Source: JANNSW01 sp031431235 | GTDB lineage: Bacteria; Pseudomonadota; Alphaproteobacteria; Rhizobiales; Hyphomicrobiaceae | DNA length: 6,320 bases | Direction: 5' to 3' | Assembly (NCBI GenBank): GCA_031431235.1 | Contig: JANPDA010000306.1 | Coordinates: 1-6,320 of the forward strand | Part shown: piece by piece, positions 1 to 6,100 of the stretch | Position numbering within the stretch: the first letter of the stretch is position 1 | How the letters are laid out: each line of letters begins with the position of its first letter | Notes under the pieces: model-generated | Told to the model about the DNA's origin: nothing | The model's database searches: none | Seen by the model: only the letters and a program-made list of their open reading frames with translations | Made by a program: the position numbers and the translations under genes

Positions 1-91
1 AAGCCTTCGGCTTTGTCCGGGAAGACGGGTGGATGGGCGGGTGCGAGGCGCTTCGAGGAAGCCGCATTCCGCCCCCACACCGCAACCCCGC

Positions 92-345
92 CCGCTCCTC
101 CATCAGGACGGCGAGCAGGATGACGGTGTCGGGTTTGCCGATCGATTTGACGGCGCGGGCGGTGGCGGCGAGGCGTGTGGGCTCCGTCAGCAGCCGCTCG
201 ATGGCGTCGGCGAGGCTCTGGGGCGTCAGGTCCTTCTGCTCCAGGCGCCACCCGCTTCCGCCACCCGCCGCGCGTTGTGGAGCTGGTCGTTGTCGAGGGC
301 GTGGGGCCGCGGCACCAGGATCGAGGGGCGGCCGAGCGGTAGAAG
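92..345 (-). pseudogene. murG: Truncated, frameshifted remnant of murG (C-terminal domain)
   Basis: Reading the minus strand from about 345 down gives GRPSILVPRPHALDNDQ, then LHNARRVAEAGGAW, the UDP-GlcNAc-binding part of the C-terminal domain of MurG. MurG is the GlcNAc transferase that makes lipid II in peptidoglycan synthesis. After GGAW this frame hits a stop within five codons. The neighbouring frame continues the same protein: WRLEQKDLTPQSLADAIERL, then LTEPTRLAATARAVKSIGKP and a degenerate tail ending near LMEE. Homology is therefore split over two frames, with the break at about 241-258. The part upstream of GRPS, including the whole N-terminal domain and the usual glycine-rich AELAAIG-type lead-in, is missing, because the hydrolase gene ends at 365. 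None of the other genes usually found in the dcw cell-wall cluster is nearby. I infer a decayed partial duplicate, with the functional murG elsewhere. Recognition is by motif memory, not by a search. Confidence 0.82.
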
Positions 346-364
346 TCGCGGACGCGCGTCCCGG

Positions 365-1378
365 TCAGAGCGCGAGCAGCTCGCCGGCCGCCAGGTCGAG
401 CGCACGATCGAAGGCGGGCAGCCGGCCGGGCGAGCCCGCGCAATGACCCCAGGGCGACTCGAAGATGCGCAGCTCGGCGTTCGGCATCAGGGCGACCTCG
501 GCCGCGTTGTCCTCCGGCGGGAAGTAGGCGTCATGCCGGCTCGGCATCACGATCGCTCGCGCCTTGATGGCCCCGAGAGCCTTGGCGAGGTCGCGCCGGT
601 AGACATCGTTGTCGCTGATGTCGGCATGCTGCCAGCTCCAGACCTTCGCGAGCAGGTTGTTGGCGTCCCAGGCGACGTGGTCCTCCTCCCAGTCACGGAC
701 GAAATCCTCCAGCGTCGCAAACCCCATCTGGCGGTAGAGCGCATCGCGAAAGAAGGCCGGCGAGTAGGCCCATGCCACATAGACCCGACCGAAGGCCCGC
801 AGCCCCTTCTCCGGCGGCGTCGTATAATTGCCGCCGTTCCAGGCAGCGTCGGCCTGCAGAGCCGCCTTGGGTCCGCCGATGAAGGTGTGGCAGTGGGGCG
901 AGCAGCGTGCGGTCCCGCACATGGCGAGGATCCCTCGCGGCACGTCCGGGAACTGCGCTCCCCACTGGAAGGCCTGAATGGCGCCCATCGACCAGCCCGC
1001 GACGAGTGCCACGCGCTCGATGCCGAAGCGCTCGGTCAGGAGGCGGTGCTGGCAGGCGACGTTGTCGTGGATGGAGACGTTCGGGAACTCGTGCCCCCGC
1101 TGCGACGGCTCGGCGTTGCTGGGCGAGCTCGAGTAGCCATTGCCGAGCATGTTGACAGAGACGATGAAATGGCGCGCCGGGTCGATCGCGCGGCCGGCGC
1201 CGAAGTAGGCTTCGTTGCGGATGTGGGTGCCGGTGAAGAAGGTCGGTATCAGCACCAGATTGTCGCGCCGCGGGCTCAGCGCGCCATAGGTCTCGTAGGC
1301 GAGGAACGCCTTCCTCAGGACCCCGCCATGCTGGAGGGGGACGTCGCCCAGGTCGAAGATCTCGTAGTCTTGCGGCAC
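365..1378 (-). CDS. Alpha/beta hydrolase, MetX (homoserine O-acetyltransferase)-like superfamily
   Basis: A 337-residue cytoplasmic protein, with no signal peptide or membrane segment seen. It opens with PQDYEIFDLGDVPLQHGGVL, the usual start of this family, followed by LAYETYG and NMLGNGYSSSPSN (oxyanion/substrate region). The nucleophile elbow GWSMGAIQAFQWG puts the catalytic Ser at residue 130. The other triad members are Asp283 in SRHDAYFPP and His312 in WGHCAGSPG, so the active site looks intact. MetX enzymes proper are usually about 370-380 residues with a GGSMGG elbow. This protein is shorter and has GWSMGA, so it is more likely an esterase, amidase or acyltransferase relative than the methionine-pathway enzyme. 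The start is the GTG at 1378: it has AGGAGG eight bases upstream, and homology begins right there. The frame stays open upstream as far as 1750, but that part is low-complexity and overlaps the divergent regulator. The substrate is unknown. Its divergent position next to a TetR gene suggests joint control. Confidence 0.9.
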   Translation of the reverse strand: MPQDYEIFDLGDVPLQHGGVLRKAFLAYETYGALSPRRDNLVLIPTFFTGTHIRNEAYFGAGRAIDPARHFIVSVNMLGNGYSSSPSNAEPSQRGHEFPNVSIHDNVACQHRLLTERFGIERVALVAGWSMGAIQAFQWGAQFPDVPRGILAMCGTARCSPHCHTFIGGPKAALQADAAWNGGNYTTPPEKGLRAFGRVYVAWAYSPAFFRDALYRQMGFATLEDFVRDWEEDHVAWDANNLLAKVWSWQHADISDNDVYRRDLAKALGAIKARAIVMPSRHDAYFPPEDNAAEVALMPNAELRIFESPWGHCAGSPGRLPAFDRALDLAAGELLAL

Positions 1379-1541
1379 GACGCGCTCCTCCTGCTTGCAA
1401 CCGGATCGACCGGTCCCCGAGACGAAGTGAACGATCATCGCGCGCAATTGTCCAGGCGCGGCTGCGGCAGGGACGAGCCGGAGCCGCGCCGAAGCACGCG
1501 CCGCCTTGACCGCATCCGAGCGGCGTGGTCGATGTCGCGTG
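1379..1541. promoter_or_regulatory. Divergent intergenic region between hydrolase and TetR genes
   Basis: This 163-bp region must hold the 5' ends of both divergent genes. I see no convincing -35/-10 pair. It contains GTGAACGATCAT (1427-1438), which matches 9 of 12 positions of the core of the palindrome in front of the GS-like gene (TTGAGCGATCAA, 2295-2306), with the same four-base spacer. TetR regulators very often bind in such divergent regions to control themselves and the neighbour, so this is a candidate second operator. It also holds the short palindrome GACCGGTC (1409-1416). Confidence 0.4.
1387..1392 (-). promoter_or_regulatory. Shine-Dalgarno site fixing the GTG start of the hydrolase
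   Basis: On the minus strand the sequence AGGAGG lies eight bases before the GTG at 1378. The alternative ATG at 1438, which would add 20 residues, has no comparable site and no family-like sequence. This decides the start in favour of GTG. Confidence 0.75.
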
Positions 1542-2243
1542 ATGAGCAAAGCGTCCGAGGATGTTACGACGGCCGTTCGACGGCAGCGCGTTGGCGCGAG
1601 CCTTGCGGTCGCCCGCCGCCCGAACCGGGCCGCGCCCGCGGGGCAGCTCGCAGACGCACCGACGGAGAAACACCGTATCGAGGAGTACCTGGCCGTCGCG
1701 CTCGACCTCTTCGCCGAGCGCAACTTCGCGTCCGTCACCATCAAGGACATCGCCGCGGCGCTCGGTGTGAATTCGGCGTTGCTCTACTACTACTTCGACG
1801 ACAAGACGGACCTCTTCCGGGCAACGATCGAGTTCGCCGTCCGCATTGCCTTCGACAACATGGCGAAGTTCGAGACGGATCGCGCCGACCCGGAGCGCCT
1901 GGTCAAGGCTTGGCTCGACAATCACGTCGAGCGCTACGACGAGATCCACCGCTTCGTGAAAATCGCCCTCGATTTCCGCAGCGGCCATGAGCGCAATTCG
2001 GCAATCGAGGCGACCATCGCCAGCTTCTACGCCAGGGAGCGCCGGCTCCTTTCGGGACTGATCCGCCAGGGCATCAGGGAAGGGCGGTTCCGGCCGGTGA
2101 ACGCAGGCCGCATGGCACAGTTCATCTCGACCCACTTGGACGGCTGCATGGTGCGCGCGGTCGTCCTGCCGGACTTCGACCTCGCAGCCGCCGTCGGTGA
2201 TCTCGGGCGCCATGTGCTGGCGACGCTGCGCGACGGCCAGTAG
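1542..2243 (+). CDS. TetR/AcrR family transcriptional regulator
   Basis: A 233-residue DNA-binding repressor-type protein. After a variable, Arg/Ala-rich N-terminal extension of about 45 residues, the TetR_N domain begins at HRIEEYLAVALDLFAERNF. The helix-turn-helix TIKDIAAALGVNSALLYYYF lies at about residues 66-85, followed by the usual DDKTDLF. The rest (LVKAWLDNHVERYDEIHRFV and on to the end) is the all-helical ligand-binding/dimer domain, which does not reveal the ligand. The start is uncertain: ATG at 1542 is the first ATG but has only a weak ribosome site, and a TTG at 1506 is also in frame. The N-terminal extension is longer than in most TetR proteins, so a later non-ATG start is possible. 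It is divergent from the hydrolase and lies 159 bp upstream of the GS-like gene in the same direction. The palindrome at 2292-2309 is a good candidate for its operator, making it the likely local regulator of the catabolic genes. Confidence 0.93.
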   Translation: MSKASEDVTTAVRRQRVGASLAVARRPNRAAPAGQLADAPTEKHRIEEYLAVALDLFAERNFASVTIKDIAAALGVNSALLYYYFDDKTDLFRATIEFAVRIAFDNMAKFETDRADPERLVKAWLDNHVERYDEIHRFVKIALDFRSGHERNSAIEATIASFYARERRLLSGLIRQGIREGRFRPVNAGRMAQFISTHLDGCMVRAVVLPDFDLAAAVGDLGRHVLATLRDGQ

Positions 2244-2291
2244 CGCGCCGGATCTTCATCCCATGCATGGCTAGTATGCGCGCCCGCGCTT

Positions 2292-2309
2292 TAATTGAGC
2301 GATCAATTA
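2292..2309. promoter_or_regulatory. Candidate TetR-family operator (18-bp perfect palindrome)
   Basis: TAATTGA-GCGA-TCAATTA has 7-bp perfect inverted arms and a 4-bp spacer. It is strikingly AT-rich for this GC-rich DNA and sits in the only long gap in front of the three-gene operon, directly after a TetR gene. Size and symmetry fit a TetR-dimer site, and the TTGA-N4-TCAA core resembles published BetI-type boxes as I remember them. A TTGACC (2319-2324) just downstream could be a -35 element, but the matching -10 is poor, so the promoter itself is not assigned. Confidence 0.6.
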
Positions 2310-2363
2310 GGACGGCGATTGACCCTCGCGACCGGCTGTGGGATCACTCTCTCGGGGAAGTCG

Positions 2364-2383
2364 GCCTCCGCCCCGGCGGAGGC
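2364..2383 (+). promoter_or_regulatory. Perfect GC-rich hairpin in the leader of the GS-like gene
   Basis: GCCTCCGCC and GGCGGAGGC form a 9-bp perfect inverted repeat with a two-base centre (effectively 8 bp around a CCCG loop). It ends 19 bases before the ATG at 2403 and just before the ribosome site GGGGAG (2391-2396). There is no T-run after it, so it is not a standard intrinsic terminator. The 3' arm contains GGAGG, paired with CCTCC in the 5' arm. It may affect leader folding or mRNA stability. Its role is not known. Confidence 0.45.
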
Positions 2384-2402
2384 GAGTTCTGGGGAGCCAG
2401 CC

Positions 2403-3758
2403 ATGACCAAGCGCACGGATGCCGACACAGATGGTCTGAGGTCGAGCCTCGAGACGAGCGGTGTGAAATTCCTCATGCCGACCTATGTGGACATGCACGG
2501 CGTGTCAAAGACCAAGGTCGTGCCGATCGACCATCTGGACCGCATGCTCGCAGGATCCGAGCTTTTCACGGGTGCCGCTCTCGAGGGCGTGCCGCAGGAC
2601 GTGAGCGACGAGGAGGTCGCCTCCCATCCCGATCCGAGGTCCTGCACGATCCTGCCCTGGAAGTCCGACGTAGCCTGGTTCGCGAGCGACCTCTGGTGCG
2701 AGGGCAAGCCCTTCGAGCCCTGCAGCCGCAACATCCTCAACCGCGTCCTGAAGCGGGCCGAGGATATGGGCTACACCTGCAACCTCGGCATGGAAGCCGA
2801 ATTCTTCGTCTTCCGCGACACCGAGGGCGGCGGCTTCGGCCCCATGTCCAACCGCAAGAACCTCGACAAAGCCGCCTATGACTGCGTGCGCATGCTGGAC
2901 AACTTGCCCTGGATGAGCGAGCTGGTCGATGCCATGAACAAGCTCGGCTGGGACGTCTACTCCTTCGACCACGAGGACGGCATCGGCCAGTTCGAGGTCG
3001 ACTTCAAATACTTCGATGCCCGCACCATGGCCGATCGCTTCGTCTTCTTCCGCATGATGGCGCACGAGATCGCGCGGAAGCATGGCGGCTTCGCGACCTT
3101 CATGCCGAAGCCCTTCGGCGACCGGGCCGGCAGCGGCGCCCACTTCAACATGTCGCTCGCCGACAAGAAGACCGGCCAGAACCTGTTCCAGGACAAGAAG
3201 GACGAGCTGGGCCTTGCCAAGCTCGGCTACCAGTTCATCGCCGGGATGTTGAAGCACCTGCCGGCCATCTGCGCGGTGACGGCGCCGACCGTCAACAGCT
3301 ACAAGCGCCTCGTCATCAAGGGCAGCATGTCGGGCTTCACCTGGGCGCCGGTGTGGGCGTGCTATGGCAACAACAACCGCACGAACACAGTCCGCATTCC
3401 CTCGGGCGGTGGCCGTGTCGAGCTGCGTGCCGCCGACTCGGCCTGCAATCCCTATCTGGGCGCCGCGCTGACGCTTGCAGCCGGCCTCGAGGGCATCGAG
3501 CAGGGGCTCGATCCGGGCGAGCCGCATCTCGACAACATGTATCTGAAGTCGGACGCGGAGCTGAAGGAGATCGGCGTCACGCGCCTGCCGCAGTCGCTGC
3601 GTGAGGCGGTCGACGCTTTCGCGGAGGATCCCTTGGCCGAGCGCGTCTTCGGCAAGAAGATGTTCGAGACCTGGGTCTCCTACAAGCGCGAGGAGTGGGC
3701 GAGCTACATCAACTACGTCTCCGATTGGGAGCGCGCGCGCTACCTCAAGTTCTTCTGA
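2403..3758 (+). CDS. Type III glutamine synthetase / gamma-glutamylmethylamide synthetase-like ligase
   Basis: A 451-residue cytoplasmic ATP-dependent ligase of the glutamine synthetase fold. The family joins the gamma-carboxyl of glutamate to ammonia or an amine. The N-terminal beta-grasp domain is about residues 20-100 (LMPTYVDMHGVSKTKVVP). The catalytic domain shows metal ligands E131 and E133 (GMEAEFF), E191 and E198 (DHEDGIGQFE), H247 (GSGAHFNMS), NSYKRL (298-303), NNNRT (323-327) and E340 with R342 (RVELR), then NPY and the C-terminal VSDWERARYLKFF. Length and motifs match the GlnT/GmaS clade (GlnT of rhizobia, GmaS of the N-methylglutamate pathway) rather than the 470-residue housekeeping GlnA. 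No adenylylation-type Tyr loop is seen. One oddity is Asn249 where H-x-H is usual. The start is the ATG with GGGGAG six bases upstream; the open frame upstream from 2295 overlaps the operator. It is first of three co-directional genes. The Rieske gene neighbour favours an amine as substrate over ammonia, but this is inference. Fold confidence is very high, exact substrate low. Confidence 0.93.
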   Translation: MTKRTDADTDGLRSSLETSGVKFLMPTYVDMHGVSKTKVVPIDHLDRMLAGSELFTGAALEGVPQDVSDEEVASHPDPRSCTILPWKSDVAWFASDLWCEGKPFEPCSRNILNRVLKRAEDMGYTCNLGMEAEFFVFRDTEGGGFGPMSNRKNLDKAAYDCVRMLDNLPWMSELVDAMNKLGWDVYSFDHEDGIGQFEVDFKYFDARTMADRFVFFRMMAHEIARKHGGFATFMPKPFGDRAGSGAHFNMSLADKKTGQNLFQDKKDELGLAKLGYQFIAGMLKHLPAICAVTAPTVNSYKRLVIKGSMSGFTWAPVWACYGNNNRTNTVRIPSGGGRVELRAADSACNPYLGAALTLAAGLEGIEQGLDPGEPHLDNMYLKSDAELKEIGVTRLPQSLREAVDAFAEDPLAERVFGKKMFETWVSYKREEWASYINYVSDWERARYLKFF

Positions 3759-3814
3759 GCAGCCGGGCGCGGGCCGCTTACGATCGCAGTTCGGCTCCTT
3801 CGAGAGGCATAAGC

Positions 3815-4867
3815 ATGGGGACCAAGGGGAAGGCTGCACGATCGACGCCGCGAAGGCCAGCAACAAACTCCATCTGGGTTGATGGCAAGGCGCATCTCCA
3901 CATCGAGAATACTTCGGAGCTCGGGGATGTGTTTCGGGTCACGAAGGAACGTCTGCAGGCGGCACTGGCACGATCACCGAGCGTCGCTCGCCGGATCAGA
4001 GTGACGCTCGGAGCCGACGGCGACATCTTCGACAGCGCCATCGAGACGGCAGATGCTCTCTTTGCCTGGAAATTCGATCGGACGAAGCTTGCCGCGCGCG
4101 CGCCGCGGCTGAAATGGGTCCACGCCCACGGGGCAGGCGTCAGCCATCTTCTTCCGCTCGACTGGCTGCCCGAGGGAGCGGTTCTGACCAACAGCCGCGG
4201 CGTGCACGGCGACCGCGCGAGCGAGTACGTCATGATGGCGATCCTCGCGCTCAACAACCGACTTCCTGAGATGGTCACCAATCAGAAAGAGGGGCGCTGG
4301 CAGCAGCTCTTCAACACTGGGGTTCGCGGCAAACGGCTGCTGATCATCGGCGTGGGCTCGGTCGGCGGTGGAGTGGCCCGGGCAGCGAAGAAGTTCGGCC
4401 TGCACATCACCGGCGTGCGCCGCTCGGGCGAAGCCCATCCGGCGGTCGATGAGATGCACCGGCCCAAGGACCTGGTAAAGTTGCTGCCGAAGGCCGACTT
4501 CGTCGTCGTGACGGCACCGCACACTCCCGATACCCATCATCTGCTGGGAGAAAAGGAGCTCGATCTCCTGCGCAAGGGGGCGGGCCTCATCAACTACAGC
4601 CGTGCCAACCTCGTCGACTACGGCGCGTTGCGCAAGCGGCTCGAGCGCCGCGAGCTGAGCGCGATCCTGGATGTCTTCGACCCGGAGCCGCTACCCTCCT
4701 CGTCACCGCTGTGGCGCACCCCCAATCTGATCATAACGCCGCATTCATCGTCTGATGACGCCGAGCGCTACACTCCGGATACGCTTGACCTCGTCTTCCG
4801 CAACATGGCACGCTTTCTCAAAAGTCAACCGCTCCTCAATCGCGTGCGGGCGGAACTCGGATACTGA
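3815..4867 (+). CDS. D-isomer-specific 2-hydroxyacid dehydrogenase
   Basis: A 350-residue NAD(P)-dependent oxidoreductase that interconverts a 2-keto acid and a D-2-hydroxy acid. The N-terminal half is the substrate/catalytic domain (APRLKWVHAHGAGVSHLLP, then VLTNSRGVHGDRASEYVMM). The Rossmann domain begins LLIIGVGSVGGGVARAAKKF, with the GxGxxG glycines at about 179-184. The triad is visible as Arg263 (INYSRANLVDYGAL), Glu291 (DVFDPEPLP) and His310 (ITPHSSSD). After the second strand comes GVRRSG (Arg202, Arg203) instead of an acidic residue, which suggests NADP(H) use as in GhrA-type glyoxylate/hydroxypyruvate reductases. Length is normal for the family. The start is the ATG with GAGAGG seven bases upstream; the open frame further upstream overlaps the GS-like gene. 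It lies 56 bp after that gene and 66 bp before the Rieske gene, with no terminator seen, so cotranscription is likely. The substrate cannot be read from the sequence. Confidence 0.93.
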   Translation: MGTKGKAARSTPRRPATNSIWVDGKAHLHIENTSELGDVFRVTKERLQAALARSPSVARRIRVTLGADGDIFDSAIETADALFAWKFDRTKLAARAPRLKWVHAHGAGVSHLLPLDWLPEGAVLTNSRGVHGDRASEYVMMAILALNNRLPEMVTNQKEGRWQQLFNTGVRGKRLLIIGVGSVGGGVARAAKKFGLHITGVRRSGEAHPAVDEMHRPKDLVKLLPKADFVVVTAPHTPDTHHLLGEKELDLLRKGAGLINYSRANLVDYGALRKRLERRELSAILDVFDPEPLPSSSPLWRTPNLIITPHSSSDDAERYTPDTLDLVFRNMARFLKSQPLLNRVRAELGY

Positions 4868-4933
4868 ATCGCGAGCGCCGTGAACCGGCAATGAACGATT
4901 GGTCGATTCCAACAGTCAAGGGAGTGCGTTCGC

Positions 4934-6100
4934 ATGGCAATGCGTATTCTCGAGCCAAGTCTCTATGCAAGAGCCCGGCTGCCACTGGCGGAAGCCGAGA
5001 CCTTACCCAGGTGGTGCTATACTTCGGAGGAGTTCCACGAGGAGGAAGTGCGCCAGATCTTCCGGCGCACGTGGAATTTCGTCGGCCGGGTCGACGAGAT
5101 ACCGGCAAGCGGCGACTACCTGACCGTCGACCTGTTCGGTGAGTCCATCATCGTCGTGCGCGACAGCAGCAACGTCATTCGTGCCTTTGCCAACACCTGC
5201 CGCCATCGCGGCACGCGGCTCGTGGCCGGAAATGGCCGCTGCAGCGCTTTCGCCTGCCCCTATCACAGCTGGACCTTCGGGCTCAACGGTGAGCTGAGGG
5301 GGGCGCCGGGGATGGAGGGTGTCGAGGGCTTCGACAAGTCCGAATACGGCCTCATCCCCGTGCGGCTCGAGACCTGGGGAGGCTTCATCTTCGTTTCGCT
5401 CGATGCGAATTCCCTCTCCCTCCAGCAGTATCTGGGCAACGCGGTCGACGCCTTCGGGTCCTATCGCTTCGAGGACATGGTCGTCACGCGCAGGAAGGAG
5501 TACGACCTCGCGTGCAACTGGAAGCTCTATGTCGAGAACGCCATGGAGGATTACCACACCGCGACCGTGCATCGCGTGTCCATCGGAACGCAGGTTTGCA
5601 CCAAACAGGACAGCGTCGGCGCGTGGGATGCGATCCATTTGCCGGGCACCAAGACGGTCGCGGTCCTGTCGGGTGCACCCGCGACATTTCCGCATATTCC
5701 GAGCCTGAAAGGCAAGGCTGCCGGAGGAACCTTCTTTGCGGTCGTCTACCCGAACTGGTTCTTTGCCACGACACTCGACTGCATGTGGTGGCTCCATGTC
5801 GCCCCGCGCGGTGTGGGGCGCTCGCTCGTCACGCACGGAGCCTGTTTCCCGCGCGCGACGGCGGAGCGATCCGATTTCGAGGAGGTCGTACAGAATTACT
5901 ATCAGCGTTGGGACAAGTCCCTGCCGGAGGACAACACCATTTCCGAGCTGCAGCAGGCCGGCCTGCAATCGTCCTTCAGCCAGCCGGGCCGCCTGTCGCT
6001 GCACGAGCCAGTCGTTCACTCCATGAGTCAGTGGGTGCTCGACAGGCTGCTCGGAGGCAACTCGGCATCACATGGGGAGGGCAGGCGCAGCACGACTTGA
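4934..6100 (+). CDS. Rieske non-heme iron oxygenase, alpha (catalytic) subunit
   Basis: A 388-residue oxygenase component that uses O2 and electrons from a separate reductase to hydroxylate or demethylate its substrate. The Rieske [2Fe-2S] ligands are Cys89 and His91 (TCRHRGTRL) and Cys108 and His111 (CPYHSWTFGLNG). The catalytic domain starts near YDLACNWKLYVENAMEDYHT. The mononuclear iron ligands are His208 and His213 (EDYHTATVH), with Glu205 in the bridging position, and probably Asp333 in PEDNTISELQQAGLQS as third ligand. The C-terminal GRLSLHEPVVHSMSQWVLDRL is typical of the family. Glu rather than Asp at position 205, and the overall pattern, point to the carnitine / glycine betaine / stachydrine group acting on quaternary or N-methyl amines, more than to classic aromatic dioxygenases, though the latter is not excluded. 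The start is the ATG with AAGGGAG nine bases upstream; a second ATG two codons later is possible. No ferredoxin or reductase gene lies in the window. Confidence 0.95.
   Translation: MAMRILEPSLYARARLPLAEAETLPRWCYTSEEFHEEEVRQIFRRTWNFVGRVDEIPASGDYLTVDLFGESIIVVRDSSNVIRAFANTCRHRGTRLVAGNGRCSAFACPYHSWTFGLNGELRGAPGMEGVEGFDKSEYGLIPVRLETWGGFIFVSLDANSLSLQQYLGNAVDAFGSYRFEDMVVTRRKEYDLACNWKLYVENAMEDYHTATVHRVSIGTQVCTKQDSVGAWDAIHLPGTKTVAVLSGAPATFPHIPSLKGKAAGGTFFAVVYPNWFFATTLDCMWWLHVAPRGVGRSLVTHGACFPRATAERSDFEEVVQNYYQRWDKSLPEDNTISELQQAGLQSSFSQPGRLSLHEPVVHSMSQWVLDRLLGGNSASHGEGRRSTT

Noticed and set aside
1..13. Small hairpin AAGCC-TTC-GGCTT at the window edge
   Set aside because: A 5-bp stem with a three-base loop and only a short T-run; too weak to call a terminator and cut by the window edge.
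29..1990. Very long plus-strand open frame (653 codons)
   Set aside because: Arg/Gly-rich composition with no family motifs. It lies antisense to the well-supported hydrolase and overlaps the TetR gene in another frame: a high-GC shadow frame.
693..2213. Long minus-strand open frame of 506 codons
   Set aside because: It is antisense to the TetR gene and out of frame with the hydrolase, with Arg-rich nonsense composition. The supported frames explain this DNA.
2261..2270. Palindrome CCATGCATGG after the TetR gene
   Set aside because: Ten bases of perfect symmetry, but short and common by chance, with no second copy in the window.
2505..3866. Minus-strand open frame of 453 codons opposite the GS-like gene
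   Set aside because: It is the mirror shadow of a strongly conserved ligase gene, and its translation has no recognisable domain.
5003..6019. Minus-strand open frame of 338 codons opposite the Rieske gene
   Set aside because: It is antisense to a gene with intact Rieske and iron-site motifs, and the translation resembles no family.
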